A DNA stretch of 64,000 bases from DASRAP01 sp035277145 (GTDB taxonomy: Bacteria > Gemmatimonadota > Gemmatimonadetes > Gemmatimonadales > Gemmatimonadaceae): the NCBI GenBank assembly GCA_035277145.1, contig DATELA010000050.1, positions 82,339 through 146,338 on the forward strand, read 5' to 3'. Both the position numbers and the translations under genes were made by a program. This document shows positions 1 through 10,200 of this stretch, piece by piece. The notes beneath the pieces were generated by a model. It did not search any database and was not told the DNA's origin. It saw nothing but the letters and a program-made list of their open reading frames with translations. Position 1 is the first letter of the stretch, and each line of letters opens with the position of its first letter.

Positions 1-595
1 TCACGTGCGAGAACAACACGGCGTCGGCGTCTGCAAATACGCCGGCGCGCACGAGGAACGATTTGCCCGACATTTGTTCTTCAGCGACGCCGGGCCATAA
101 CACAATGGTGCCCTGCATCTTCTCGCGCTCCATGATTTCCTTCACCACGAGCGCAGCAGCGATGTTCACCGCCTGGCCCGAGTTGTGTCCTTCACCGTGC
201 CCCGGCGCGCCGTCGATCATCGGCGCTTTGTACGCGACGCCGGGCTTGTTCGTCGCCTGCGGTATTCCGTCGATGTCGGAACCGAGCGAGATGACCGGCT
301 TGCCTGTTCCCCAGCGCGCGACCCACGCAGTAGGAATGTCAGCGACGCCGCGCTCGACCTTGAATCCGTTCTTCTCGAGGATGCCGGTCAGATACTTCGA
401 CGTTTCGCTTTCCTGAAAGCCGAGCTCGCCGAACGAGAACACCTGGTCGACCATTTCCTGCACGAGTTTTGCGCGGGCGTCGATCTTGGTGAGCGCTTCG
501 GCCTTCAGGCGCTCGAGGCGTTCATCCGCTTGCTGGGCATTGAGCGATGTTGCCGTGAGCGCGGCGATCAGGCAGACGCTTCGGATTGGACGCAT
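1..595 (-). CDS. M20-family amidohydrolase (AbgB-like), N-terminal part
   Basis: Only the first ~198 residues are in the window; the gene runs off the left edge. The protein starts at ATG 595 with a secretion signal (MRPIRSVCLIAALTATSLNAQ) and continues into an M20 metallopeptidase domain. Around residue 105 there is an SLGSDIDG segment and near residue 130 a GHGEGHNSG segment. These correspond to the metal-binding region of aminobenzoyl-glutamate hydrolase (AbgB)-like amidohydrolases, where the usual motif is close to GHGCGHN. The family hydrolyses amide bonds of N-acyl amino acids with two metal ions. The signal peptide suggests a periplasmic or exported enzyme. The substrate cannot be inferred without the C-terminal half. 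No other gene shares its transcript within the window. Confidence 0.85.
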   Translation of the reverse strand, partial: MRPIRSVCLIAALTATSLNAQQADERLERLKAEALTKIDARAKLVQEMVDQVFSFGELGFQESETSKYLTGILEKNGFKVERGVADIPTAWVARWGTGKPVISLGSDIDGIPQATNKPGVAYKAPMIDGAPGHGEGHNSGQAVNIAAALVVKEIMEREKMQGTIVLWPGVAEEQMSGKSFLVRAGVFADADAVLFSHV

Positions 596-600
596 AGTGG

Positions 601-690
601 AAGCGAAGTAAGAAGGAAGAAGTGAGAAGGGAGAAGTGACAAGTAGGAAGTGAGAAGGAGAAGTGAGAAGTAAGAAGTAAGAAGTGCGGA
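601..690. repeat. Purine-rich simple repeat (gaagtgagaa type)
   Basis: Roughly ten degenerate copies of an AGAAGTGAGA-like decamer run through the gap between the 3' end of the membrane/spermidine-synthase gene and the start of the M20 gene. On the minus strand this is a pyrimidine tract just upstream of the M20 start codon at 595. It resembles other phrase-like junction repeats in this window in style but not in sequence. Confidence 0.8.
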
Positions 691-737
691 TCGAAAGCTG
701 CGCCGCATGCATCGCGCTCGCCAGACATGTGCGCAAC

Positions 738-3700
738 TCAGGGCGGTGACGATTTCCCTGCGGTGCGAGCGGTTGTCGTATCGGCGTGCTGAATCGCGGC
801 CCACAACAGACGCATACGCAAATCAGTGCCTATTCGTGTGCCGTGGCCGGCGAGAAGGTTGTAGATGTTGCGCGCGCCCGTCGGATCGCCCAGTCGCAGT
901 TTCGCAACGACGACGGCGTCGCGCACAATATCACCGCTGACCGCGAGCCCGACTGATTCGCTGCCGAGCTCGATGACGCGCTTGCCGACGGAATCGACCG
1001 TGGGCCAGTCCCACGCGCTCGCGGCGCGCATGAATCGCAGCGCCATCGACACACGCTCGGGTGCGTGATACCGCGTCGCGTAACCAATGACCTGCGCGTA
1101 GAACGCCGAGTCCGCGACGCCCGACGTTCCGCCGTGCAGCGCTTCGTCGACGGTCAGCACGTGACGCAGCCACTGTCGCCAATTATCGGGCGGACCCGCC
1201 GCCATCTGCGTTCGGAGTAATCCAAACCGGTGACGCGACTCGCGCAGCGATTCCCATTCGGTGCCCGTATCCGGCGGCACGACGGCAGCACGCAGTCCCG
1301 CGCCGAGTGCGAGCGCTTCGATGCGATTGATTTGCACGGGCGCAGCAGTCGTTGTATCGAACGGTGTTCGGATACCGGCGAGTACGAGTCCCAACGGAAA
1401 ACGATCGGTGCCCAGCCCAATCATCGACGTCGCAGTAGACCGCATGAACCGCGTTTGCTCGGTGCTGAGATCCAGAATCGGTTTGTAATCCGAATTGACC
1501 ACGACGTCTTCGCCCTGCTCAAAGAGCGGCGCGAACGTTTCGCGGTTTGCCACGCGGAGCGCTTCGAACACACGCGGGCTCAGCTGCCGGAATCGCGTGA
1601 GATCTTCCGAGATGCCAGGATAGCGCGCGACGTTCCAATCGGGTGCGCGCAGTTTTTGCGCGGGCGTTGCGACGATGAGAATGTCGACGCTCGACGCAAA
1701 AAAGATTTCGTACGCGGGAAAGTTGCGGTGCACCGCCGCGATCACCGACGTCACGAGTGCGTCGTCGATCTCGTACAGGTGCAACCACTGACCGAACACG
1801 CCGTCGTCGGTGAGATAACGCTTCACGCGCTTGTAAAACTCGTCCGTGAACAAACCGGACACGCCGCTCACCCACGGATTCGACGGCTCCGACATGATGA
1901 GATCGAAGCGCCGTCCCGCCGACGCGAAGTACGATTTCGCGTCGTCGATCATGATCGTCGATCGCGGATCGTCGTACACGCGCTTGTTTGCCGCGCGGAA
2001 CAACGCAGATGCCATCACCATCGCCGGCTCGATCTCTACCGTCACCAATTCCTTCAGCACTGGCGAGCCGAGCAGCATGTGCGACGAAACGCCCGAACCA
2101 AATCCGATGATTGCCGCGTTCTGCGCATTCGGCGCGTGCGCGAGCGTTACGAGCGGCAGGAACGCCTGCGTGACCTGATCGCCACCAATCGGCTTTCGCG
2201 GCGCACTCGGCGCCATCGGCTTGAGCCATTCTTCCGTCAGCGACGCGTCGGGCTTGCCGTTCGTCGCGAGCGAATAGCCACCGTCTGAATCACCGCGTAC
2301 ACTGACCGTTGCCGTGCGGCCGTCGCGATAGAACGCCAGCACGCGCGTACCGCGCGCCGGAGCAACTGCGTAGCGGTACACGCCTGCGGTGAGCAAGCCG
2401 CGATCGAAATGCTGCGTGAGGACGACGTTGGCGACGACAACCGCTGCGCCAACGCTTGTGATCAACAAAAGCCGCCGGCCCGATTCGCTCGGCGTGAGAA
2501 AGCGCCAGACGAGATAGACGCCGAGCAGCATATCAATGATTGCGCCGGCGATGAGCGTCCCCTTGAGGCCGAGCGATGGAATCAGAACCAGGCCCGCGAC
2601 ACCCGCGCCAATGATCGAGCCAAGCGTATTCACGCTGTACACGGTACCAATCGCGCGCTCGCCTCCCTGATTCGCCATTGCGATGCGCGTAATGAGCGGC
2701 AGCGTCATGCCCGCGCAGAATGTCGCGGGTAACATCACGGCGAGACAGAACGCGTACCGCGCGAACGTGAACAGCGTGTAGCCGTTGTGCGTGCGCGCGA
2801 GTGCTTCGAGCAGATTCGCCGTCCACGTGAACGACATGAGGTAGAGCGGCACCGTCGCGAGCGCGAGCACACCCATCACCCATTGCACGATTGCGAGCGC
2901 GCGCACCGGATCTTTGAACGTGTCCGCGCGTTTGCGAACCCAGAGCGCACCGAGTGACAGTCCGAAGATGAACGCGGACAACATGAGTTCGAATGAATGC
3001 GTCGCGCTGCCAAGGACGAGCGACAACATTCGAACCCACGCGATTTCGTAGATGAATGACGCTATCGCGGTACCGGCGGCGACCATCATCAACGCACGAA
3101 GCAGCGCCTCGCGTTTCTGCGTGTCCGGTTCGGTAGTCGACGGTTCGGCAGGTAACGGTTCAATTGGCGCCGGCGCGTCTTCCGCTATCAGCTCGGACAC
3201 GCCGTACACGATGCACGCCGCGATGAGATTCGCGAACGCCGCGGCGAACAACGTGCCGCGCAGTCCAAACCAGTTGATGAGCACGAATCCGGCGACGAGT
3301 ACGCCAACTGCGGCGCCGATGGAGTTCGCGAAATACAGAATCGAGAGCGTGTGTCCCGGCGGCTTTCCCATTTCGCCACTCGCGCGTTCCGCGCGAATCG
3401 CACCTGCACTCATGAGTGGGAACGTCGTACCGAGCAGAATCGATTGCGGCAGAATCAGCACTGCAGCAATCGCCCACTTCACCGCGATCAGTGTGCCGCC
3501 GCTCAGCGACGGGAAGATCGCGTCGTACGCGAAATCGGTGATCGCCCCGAACGCAAAGTGGAACAGGAAGCCGATCAGACCGACGGCGATCTCCACTCCG
3601 GCATACCAGACCAGCGGCTGCTTGATGCGCTCGGATCGTTTGGCGATAGCCGCCGCACCGATCGCCATTCCGCCGAGAAAAACGGCGAGGACGATGATCT

Positions 3701-3854
3701 GCGCATACGCGCTATGTCCAACAAAGAGGCCGAGATAGCGGCTCCATACCGACTCGTAGATGAGTCCGGCCGCTCCGGAAAGAATGAAGGCGGCGAGGAG
3801 GAGGGCGCGTAGCACGCGCAAAATGTAGCGCGGCGACTCCGAGCCGGCCGTCAC
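738..3854 (-). CDS. Fused multi-pass membrane / spermidine-synthase-like protein
   Basis: About 1038 residues from GTG 3854; an upstream TTG at 3896 is also open, but it lies inside the TetR operator. Two blocks of membrane helices (roughly residues 15-230 and 265-470) are followed by a spermidine-synthase-like Rossmann domain. That domain has a SAM/decarboxylated-SAM-type loop (GFGSGVSSH, about 580), an acidic EIEP, a DDAKSY segment and the characteristic SEPSNPWVSGVSG stretch (about 650). The last ~250 residues are helical and unassigned. The architecture is that of 'fused MFS/spermidine synthase' proteins, whose substrate is generally unknown; synthesis and export of an aminopropylated or methylated product is only a guess. 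It is transcribed away from the adjacent tetR across a shared operator and may belong to that regulon. Confidence 0.8.
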   Translation of the reverse strand: MTAGSESPRYILRVLRALLLAAFILSGAAGLIYESVWSRYLGLFVGHSAYAQIIVLAVFLGGMAIGAAAIAKRSERIKQPLVWYAGVEIAVGLIGFLFHFAFGAITDFAYDAIFPSLSGGTLIAVKWAIAAVLILPQSILLGTTFPLMSAGAIRAERASGEMGKPPGHTLSILYFANSIGAAVGVLVAGFVLINWFGLRGTLFAAAFANLIAACIVYGVSELIAEDAPAPIEPLPAEPSTTEPDTQKREALLRALMMVAAGTAIASFIYEIAWVRMLSLVLGSATHSFELMLSAFIFGLSLGALWVRKRADTFKDPVRALAIVQWVMGVLALATVPLYLMSFTWTANLLEALARTHNGYTLFTFARYAFCLAVMLPATFCAGMTLPLITRIAMANQGGERAIGTVYSVNTLGSIIGAGVAGLVLIPSLGLKGTLIAGAIIDMLLGVYLVWRFLTPSESGRRLLLITSVGAAVVVANVVLTQHFDRGLLTAGVYRYAVAPARGTRVLAFYRDGRTATVSVRGDSDGGYSLATNGKPDASLTEEWLKPMAPSAPRKPIGGDQVTQAFLPLVTLAHAPNAQNAAIIGFGSGVSSHMLLGSPVLKELVTVEIEPAMVMASALFRAANKRVYDDPRSTIMIDDAKSYFASAGRRFDLIMSEPSNPWVSGVSGLFTDEFYKRVKRYLTDDGVFGQWLHLYEIDDALVTSVIAAVHRNFPAYEIFFASSVDILIVATPAQKLRAPDWNVARYPGISEDLTRFRQLSPRVFEALRVANRETFAPLFEQGEDVVVNSDYKPILDLSTEQTRFMRSTATSMIGLGTDRFPLGLVLAGIRTPFDTTTAAPVQINRIEALALGAGLRAAVVPPDTGTEWESLRESRHRFGLLRTQMAAGPPDNWRQWLRHVLTVDEALHGGTSGVADSAFYAQVIGYATRYHAPERVSMALRFMRAASAWDWPTVDSVGKRVIELGSESVGLAVSGDIVRDAVVVAKLRLGDPTGARNIYNLLAGHGTRIGTDLRMRLLWAAIQHADTTTARTAGKSSPP

Positions 3855-3890
3855 GCAGTGCCCGTCGTCTCGTCCCACCACTTGCGTGCC

Positions 3891-3934
3891 ATGCAAGTAA
3901 CCGCTTACAATCGATGCAAGTAGTTACTTGCATC
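3891..3934. promoter_or_regulatory. Palindromic operator between divergent genes, probably for the TetR protein
   Basis: A perfect inverted repeat, GATGCAAGTA (3913-3922) and TACTTGCATC (3925-3934), is separated by two bases. A second copy of the half-site, ATGCAAGTAA, lies at 3891-3900 and leads into an imperfect GTAA-N4-TTAC dyad (3897-3908). The block fills the gap between the divergent membrane/spermidine-synthase gene and tetR. This is the usual position of an autoregulated TetR-family operator; the protein-site pairing is inferred. Confidence 0.75.
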
Positions 3935-3957
3935 CCCTTGTTTGAGGTTGTTCAGCA

Positions 3958-4584
3958 GTGATGATGGCTCCAAACGTCGCCGAACCGCGGCGACGACTGA
4001 TCGACGCAGCAATCGCCGTATTCGGCGAATTCGGATTCCGGGGCGCGACGACGCGCCGCATCGCCGAAGAAGCGGGCGTCAACGAAGTCACACTCTTCCG
4101 GTTGTTCGGCTCCAAGAGCGCCCTGCTCGAGGAGGCGGTGAAGCATTCCCAGAGCACCGTCAGCCGCCGCGCCGACACGTTCCTGCCACCCGAACCGGGT
4201 GACCCGCAGGCCGAAATCGAAGCGTGGGCACGCGAACATTGGAAATCGATTCGCGATCGCCGCTCCGTGATCCGTAAAATGATGAGCGAGATCGAGGAGC
4301 ATCCCGAGATTTCCGCGACGCTCACGCAAGGCTGGGATCGCGTGCGCGGCGGCGTCACACAGTACCTCGAGCAACTGCGTGACCGCGGTGAGATCGCGGC
4401 TGATGCGCCGATCACCACGGCCGTCGCGATGTTCACCGGCGTGTTGTTTGCCGACGCGATCTGTCGCGACATCAAACGCGGCGCCTACCCACCGGAAAAG
4501 CAAGCGGTCACCGAGTACACGCAACTGTTTCTCCGCTCGCTCAAGTACGAAGCGAAGCGCGAAACGAACGGTGCGTCGCGCTGA
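3958..4584 (+). CDS. TetR/AcrR-family transcriptional regulator
   Basis: 208 residues, starting ATGATG (3958 or 3961). Residues ~10-55 form the TetR helix-turn-helix (AAIAVFGEFGFRGATTRRIA, then VNEVTLFRLFGSKSALLEEA). A helical ligand-binding domain completes the protein at the usual family length. It is the first gene of an efflux operon: the TolC gene starts 26 bp downstream. It faces a divergent membrane-protein gene across a clear palindrome. The expected role is local repressor of the efflux operon, released by an exported compound. The ligand is not visible from sequence. Confidence 0.9.
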   Translation: MMMAPNVAEPRRRLIDAAIAVFGEFGFRGATTRRIAEEAGVNEVTLFRLFGSKSALLEEAVKHSQSTVSRRADTFLPPEPGDPQAEIEAWAREHWKSIRDRRSVIRKMMSEIEEHPEISATLTQGWDRVRGGVTQYLEQLRDRGEIAADAPITTAVAMFTGVLFADAICRDIKRGAYPPEKQAVTEYTQLFLRSLKYEAKRETNGASR

Positions 4585-4610
4585 GCGCGGCGCGCACTCC
4601 TCAACCTCCA

Positions 4611-6038
4611 ATGTCACTTCATTTGCGGTACCTCTCGCTCGTGCTCAGTGTCGCCGCGTTTCCCGCGGCGACCGCGGCACAGCAGGGCACAACTGCGACG
4701 GGCGGTTCCATCGCGCTGTCGCTGGCCGACGCGGTGCGCATCGCCGAACGCGAGAGCGAAGCCGTGCGCATCGCGCGCGCCGGTACATCGCGCGCGCAGG
4801 GCCAGCAGTTGCAAGCGAACAGTCAGCGTTTCCCGCAGGTCGTTGGCTCGGCTAACTACCAGCGCGCGTTGCAACTGCAGTTCGAAGAGATCGTCAAGCG
4901 GCTCGGCGGTGACGACACGAGCAGTTCAGGCGGCGGCTTTGCCGATTCACCGCTCGCGCGCGTATTCGCATCGCCGAACACGATGGTCCTCGGCATTTCC
5001 GCAACGCAAACGCTGTACGCAGGCGGCCGCGTTCGCGCAGGAGTCGCCGCGGCAAACGCTGGGCGTCGCGCGGCCGACCATGGCGAACGCGCCGCGCGCG
5101 CGCAGAACATCTATGAAGTAGCGCAAGCGTACTTCGACGCGCAGGTGGCGGAGCGATTGCTCGCGATTGCGGATTCGTCGTTCGCGCAAACTGAGCGCGC
5201 GCTGCGACAAACGCAGCTCGCGCGCGAAGTGGGCAACACGTCGGAGTACAACCTGATTCGCGCGCGCGTGCAGCGTGACAACGCGCGACCGGTCGTGATC
5301 AGCGCGCGCGCGCAACGCGACGTCGCGTTGCTGCATTTGCGCCAGATGCTGAACCTGCCGCTCGACCGCGCGGTGTCATTCACAACGGCGATCGATGGCG
5401 CCGACCCGAGTGCAGGCGATGTTCGCGCAGCGACGGATTTGCTCGCGACAACCGCTGCGCCGGATGTGACGCAACGATCCGTCGTGCAGCAAGCCGCCGA
5501 GAATGTGCGCGCGATGCAGGAGCAATTACGCGCAACGCGCGGTGCGCGGCTTCCCTCGGTTGCGTTGTCGACCAACTATCAGCGATTCGCGTATCCGTCG
5601 GGCGTATTCGAAGACGAACTGAAGATGTATTTCCCGAACTGGACCGTTTCGGTCGGCGTGTCCATGCCGTTGTTCACCGCGGGCGCGCAACGCGGAGCGC
5701 AACTCGTCGCCGAAGCGAACCTCGCTGAAGCACGCGAGCGGCTCACCCAGGCGCGCGAAGCTGCAGCGCTCGACTCGCGCCTCGCGGCGGCGGATCTCGA
5801 ACAAGCGGAAGCCGCATTTGCGGCGAGCGCCGGCACGGACGAACAAGCGGCACGCGCCTATTCGATTTCCGAAGTGCGTTTTGCCGAAGGCATCGGGACG
5901 CAACTCGAACTGACGCAAGCACGCGTCGATCTGGAAACCGCACGCGCCACGCGCATTCGCGCGGCGCGTGACGTCGCGCTGGCGCGGTTGCGCGTGGCGC
6001 TCATGCCGTACTTACCGCTTGGCGTTGGTGCACGCTAA
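4611..6038 (+). CDS. TolC-family outer-membrane efflux protein
   Basis: 475 residues with an N-terminal signal peptide ending near AAQQG. The body is dominated by Ala/Arg/Gln-rich helices in two similar halves, as expected for the OEP (TolC) fold of a trimeric outer-membrane channel with a periplasmic helical barrel. It is followed by the adaptor gene, whose ATG overlaps this gene's TAA by one base (TAATG), so the two are translationally coupled. With the adaptor and RND pump it completes a tripartite efflux system across both membranes. Confidence 0.9.
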   Translation: MSLHLRYLSLVLSVAAFPAATAAQQGTTATGGSIALSLADAVRIAERESEAVRIARAGTSRAQGQQLQANSQRFPQVVGSANYQRALQLQFEEIVKRLGGDDTSSSGGGFADSPLARVFASPNTMVLGISATQTLYAGGRVRAGVAAANAGRRAADHGERAARAQNIYEVAQAYFDAQVAERLLAIADSSFAQTERALRQTQLAREVGNTSEYNLIRARVQRDNARPVVISARAQRDVALLHLRQMLNLPLDRAVSFTTAIDGADPSAGDVRAATDLLATTAAPDVTQRSVVQQAAENVRAMQEQLRATRGARLPSVALSTNYQRFAYPSGVFEDELKMYFPNWTVSVGVSMPLFTAGAQRGAQLVAEANLAEARERLTQAREAAALDSRLAAADLEQAEAAFAASAGTDEQAARAYSISEVRFAEGIGTQLELTQARVDLETARATRIRAARDVALARLRVALMPYLPLGVGAR

Positions 6039-7207
6039 TGAGACAATCAATGCAGAAGACGAGAAGACGAGAGGACGAGAAGACGAGACGACGAGAGGAC
6101 GAGAGGACGAGACACTACATCGCGGCGATTGTTCTCGTGCTTGTGGCGGGCGCATGCGCAAAGCCAGCGGCAGAAGAGGTGCCTCAGAGTGCGCCGACGG
6201 TGAACGTTGGGCCGGAGAATCTCGCGATCGTCGAACAAACGACGCTCTCGACCGGTCCGGCCCTCTCGGGCCAGCTCAGCGCCGAGAAGACCGCGTCCAT
6301 TCGCGCAGAAGTCGCGGCGTCGGTGCTCAACGTGCTGCACGATCAAGGTGCGCGCGTCGAGAAAGGTGCGTCGCTCGCGAAACTCGACGACACGGCAATT
6401 CGCGATTTGTGGTTGTCGGCGCGCAGCGGTGTGACTGCGGCGCAAACGTCGGCAGATCAAGCGCAACGTGAACTCCAGCGCTCCGAGCGTTTGCTCGCGG
6501 CAGGTGCGATCGCGGAGCGCGATATGGAAGGCGCGCGCAACAGCAACACCGCGGCGCAAGCGATGCTCGCGGATGCAAAGGCGCGCATGTCCGCCGCGCA
6601 AAAACAGCTCGATGCAACCGAAGTGAAGTCGCCGTTCGCCGGCGTTGTCGCTGAGCGTCACGTGTCAGCGGGCGACGTCGTTGCACCGGGCACGCCGTTG
6701 TTCACGGTGGTCGATCCCGCGACGATGCGTCTCGAGGCCGCTGTGCCCGCGGCGAATCTTTCCGAAGTGCGCGTCGGCATGCGCGCGCGGTTCACGGTGA
6801 CCGGTTACGCACCCACGTTCGAAGGCCGTATCACCGCGGTGAATCCTGCGGCTGATCCGGCGACGGGCCAGGTGCGCATCTACGCGACGATCCCGAACAC
6901 GGGCGGCCAACTCGTCAGCGGCTTGTTTGCGCAAGGACGCGTCGCGACGGAAACTCGGCGCGCGCTCGCTGCACCAGTCAACGCAATCGATCAGCGCGCG
7001 CTCAAGCCGTTCGTGGTGCGACTCAAAGGCGGCAAGACCGAACGCGTCGAGGTGTCGATTGGTGTGCGCGATGAAGAGCGCGAGCGCGTCGAACTCATTG
7101 GCGGTATCGCAGCCGGCGACACGTTGTTGCTTGGCGCGGCGCAGGGAATTACGGCGGGGACGGTGGTGAAGGTGAGGCGCGCAGGAGATGTGGAAAAGCA
7201 GCAGTGA
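6038..7207 (+). CDS. RND efflux periplasmic adaptor (HlyD/AcrA-type) lipoprotein
   Basis: 389 residues. A lipoprotein signal (IAAIVLVLVAGAC) is followed by a barrel-sandwich/lipoyl half (SIRAEVAASVLNVLHDQGARVEKGASLAKLDD), a helical hairpin (about 140-200), the second lipoyl half (TEVKSPFAGVVAERHVSAGD) and beta-barrel and membrane-proximal domains. The family links the inner-membrane pump to TolC. The first ~25 residues are odd: TRRRED-type repeats encoded by a GACGAGA simple repeat lie before the hydrophobic segment, lengthening the cytoplasmic n-region. A later start is possible, but no better ATG exists before the signal. The gene overlaps the TolC stop by one base. Confidence 0.9.
   Translation: MRQSMQKTRRREDEKTRRREDERTRHYIAAIVLVLVAGACAKPAAEEVPQSAPTVNVGPENLAIVEQTTLSTGPALSGQLSAEKTASIRAEVAASVLNVLHDQGARVEKGASLAKLDDTAIRDLWLSARSGVTAAQTSADQAQRELQRSERLLAAGAIAERDMEGARNSNTAAQAMLADAKARMSAAQKQLDATEVKSPFAGVVAERHVSAGDVVAPGTPLFTVVDPATMRLEAAVPAANLSEVRVGMRARFTVTGYAPTFEGRITAVNPAADPATGQVRIYATIPNTGGQLVSGLFAQGRVATETRRALAAPVNAIDQRALKPFVVRLKGGKTERVEVSIGVRDEERERVELIGGIAAGDTLLLGAAQGITAGTVVKVRRAGDVEKQQ
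6054..6112. repeat. GACGAGA-type simple repeat inside a coding start
   Basis: About seven degenerate copies of the heptamer-to-octamer GACGAGA(G/A) lie across the 5' end of the adaptor gene and are translated as TRRRED-like residues. Related tracts lie at 14182-14220 and 18273-18310. Confidence 0.85.
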
Positions 7208-7245
7208 GCCATGAGCTGTGAGCCCTGAGCTGTGAGCCAAAGCCC
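7204..7245. repeat. TGAGCC-type phrase repeat at an operon junction
   Basis: Repeated TGAGCYNTGAGC units fill the gap between the adaptor stop and the RND start. The same phrase recurs at 43612-43640 and 46510-46540. Confidence 0.85.
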
Positions 7246-7261
7246 TAACGTTTCTCATTCA

Positions 7262-10200
7262 ATGTTCATCTCCGATTTTGCAATTCGCAGGCCCATCATC
7301 ACCGTCGTGTCCGTTGTGGCACTGGTGGTGTTCGGGCTGTTCGCGGCAGTCAAGTTGCAGACCGACGAATTCCCGGACATTCAGAATCCGATCGTCAACG
7401 TCGCGATTCCGTATCCGGGCGCATCACCCGATGTCGTCGAGCGCGAAGTACTCGATCCCATCGAAGAAGCGATCTCCGGCATCAGCGGCGTCAGCAAGAT
7501 CCAGGGATCCGCGTCCGATGGCTTTGCGAGCATTCTCGTCACGTTCCTGTATACAAAGAACGTGCAGGAAGCGGCGCAGGACGTGCGCGACAAGATCTCG
7601 ACCATCCGCGGCGATCTGCCGCAGGAAATCGAAGAGCCGATTCTCTCGCGCTTCGATCCGTCAGATCAGCCGATTCTCCAACTCGCGCTCACATCATCGA
7701 CGCTCTCCGCGCCGGAACTGACGCGCGTTGCTGATCCCGGAATCCTGCGCGAGTTGCGCGCGCTTGCGGGCGTTGCGCAGGCGGCGATCGTCGGTGGAGT
7801 CGATCGCGAACTCACCGTATTCATCGAACCGCAGAAGCTGCTCGCGGCGCGCATCGGTGTCGGCCAGGTCGTGCAGGCGGTGCAACAACAGAATCTCGCG
7901 GCACCCGTCGGCCGCATCGAAGGTTCGCTCGACGAGAAAACGATTCGCTTGCGCGGCAAGCTCGAGCACCCCGACGATTTCGCTCAGCTCGTCGTCGCAG
8001 AGCGCAATGGTCGCTTGATTCGGCTTGGTGAAGTCGCGCGCGTCGTGGATGGAACCGCGGAGCAACGCACGCTCGCGTTGTTCAACGGACGCGAAGCGAT
8101 TGGCATCATGGTGCTCAAAGCAAAGGGCTACAGCACCACCGAAGTCGCGAACAACGTCCGCGCAGAGATCGACAAACTGCGTCCGACGCTGCCTGAAGGT
8201 GCGAAGCTCGAGATCGTGCAGGATGCGGGCACTCGCGTGGAAGATTCGGTGAACAACGTGAAGTCGATGCTCATCGAGGGCGCGTTGCTCACGGTGTTCG
8301 TGGTGTTCCTGTTCCTCAATTCATGGCGCTCGACGATCATCACAGGTCTCGCGTTGCCTGTGTCCGTGATCGCGGCGTTCATCGCCGTGTGGGCGTTCGG
8401 GTTCACGCTCAACACGATGTCGTTGCTCGGCCTCTCCCTCGCGATCGGCATTCTCATCGACGACGCGATTGTGGTGCGCGAAAACATCGTGCGCCACATC
8501 GAAATGGGGAAAGACCATTATCAGGCGGCGCACGACGGAACGAATCAGATCGGTCTCGCGGTTGCCGCGACGACCTTCTCGATCGTGTGCGTGTTCATTC
8601 CAATTGCGTTCCTCGAAGACGAAGCGGGCCAGTGGTTCAAACCGTTCGCGCTCACGATTGCGTGCGCGGTGCTCGTGTCGTTGTTCGTGTCGTTCTCGCT
8701 CGACCCGATGTTGTCGGCGTACTGGGCGGACCCGCAGATCGAAGCGCACGAACGGCGAAACCCGATCGCGCGGCTGCTCGACAAATTCAACACGTGGTTC
8801 AACGCGCAGACGGATCGTTACGCGCGCGTGATTGGCTGGGCGCTGCGCCATCGGTTCGTGATGGCGGTGATTGCGATCGGTTCGTTCTTTGGCGCGCTCT
8901 ATGTGCAGGGACGCTGGGGCGGCTTCGGGTTCGTTCCGGTGTCGGATCGCTCGGAGATCTTCATCGACGTCGATACGCCGCCGGGCTCCAACCTGTCCTA
9001 CACGCGCGTAAAAGTTGAAGAAGTCGCGCGCATCGCTGCCGCGCATTCGGAAGTTGCGTACACATTCGCGACCATCGGTGGCGGCACGTTCGATCCGTAC
9101 GGTGGCACCTCGGGCGGTAGCGTCGACAAGGGCCAGGTGTACGTGAAGCTCGTGCGCAAAGACAAGCGCTCGATTACGCAGGAGGAAATCGGCGCCATCG
9201 TGCGTCGCGAAGTCGAACGGATCGGCGGCGCGACAACCGCGACGTACACGAGCGGATTTGGTTGGGCGACGAAACAGATTCAGGTCCAAGTACGCGGCAT
9301 CGACGCGCGCGCATTGCAAGCGATCGCTGAAACGCTGCGCGATTCGGTGAAAGCAATTCCGGGTGCGGTGGACGTCGGGCTCAATACGAAGGGACAGAAA
9401 CCAGAACTCGACGTGCAGATCAATCGCGGCCTCGCCGGAACACTTGGTATCAACGTGGCCGAGGTTGCGTTTGCATTGCGTCCGGCGTTCGCGGGACTCG
9501 ACGCTGGCGACTGGGTCGATCCCACAGGTGAAACGCGCGACGTGATGGTGCGGCTCGATCCCGAAGCGCGGCGGCGCGTCGCGGACATCGAGCGTCTGCC
9601 CCTCGTGCTGCAAGGCGGAGGCGGACAGGGCGCACCGACCGTCATTCCACTTGGCCAACTCGCGACGGTGGGCACCGGCATCGGCCCCGCGCAAATCACG
9701 CACCTCGATCGCGACAACGTCGTGTACGTGCAAGCGAACACGTCGGGCCGCTCAGTCGGCGAGATCTCACAGGACATCAATCGCGCAGTCGCGACGATTC
9801 CGCTGCCGCAAGGCTATTCCATTTCGCAGGGTGGTGAAGTCGAAGACCAGCAGAAAGTGTTCAGCAGCATTCTCGCCGCGCTCGGCCTGGCGGTGTTGTT
9901 GATGTACCTCGTGCTCGTGATGCAGTTCGGATCGTTCCTCGATCCCATCGCGATCATGATTTCACTTCCGTTGTCGTTGATCGGCGTCGTACTCGCGTTG
10001 CTCGTGACCGGGAGTACGCTGAACATCATGTCGATGATCGGCGTGATTTTGTTGATGGGCATTGTCGCCAAGAACGCGATTCTGTTGATCGACTTTGCGA
10101 AATGGGGTCAGGAGCAGGGCATGGATCGCCGCACGGCGATCATCGAAGCGGGCCGCACGCGTTTGCGTCCCATCATGATGACGACGCTCGCACTCATCGC

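Noticed and set aside
1230..2288. A 352-codon plus-strand frame inside the membrane/spermidine-synthase gene
   Set aside because: Antisense shadow of a gene with convincing motifs; Arg-rich without domains.
7232..7261. Earlier start of the RND pump
   Set aside because: The ten extra codons are encoded by the TGAGCC junction repeat, while RND pumps begin at the MFISDFAIRRP-like residues.
8321..9733. A 470-codon minus-strand reading frame inside the RND pump gene
   Set aside because: It is antisense to a clear RND gene, is extremely Arg/His-rich as expected of a GC-rich shadow frame, and matches no protein pattern.
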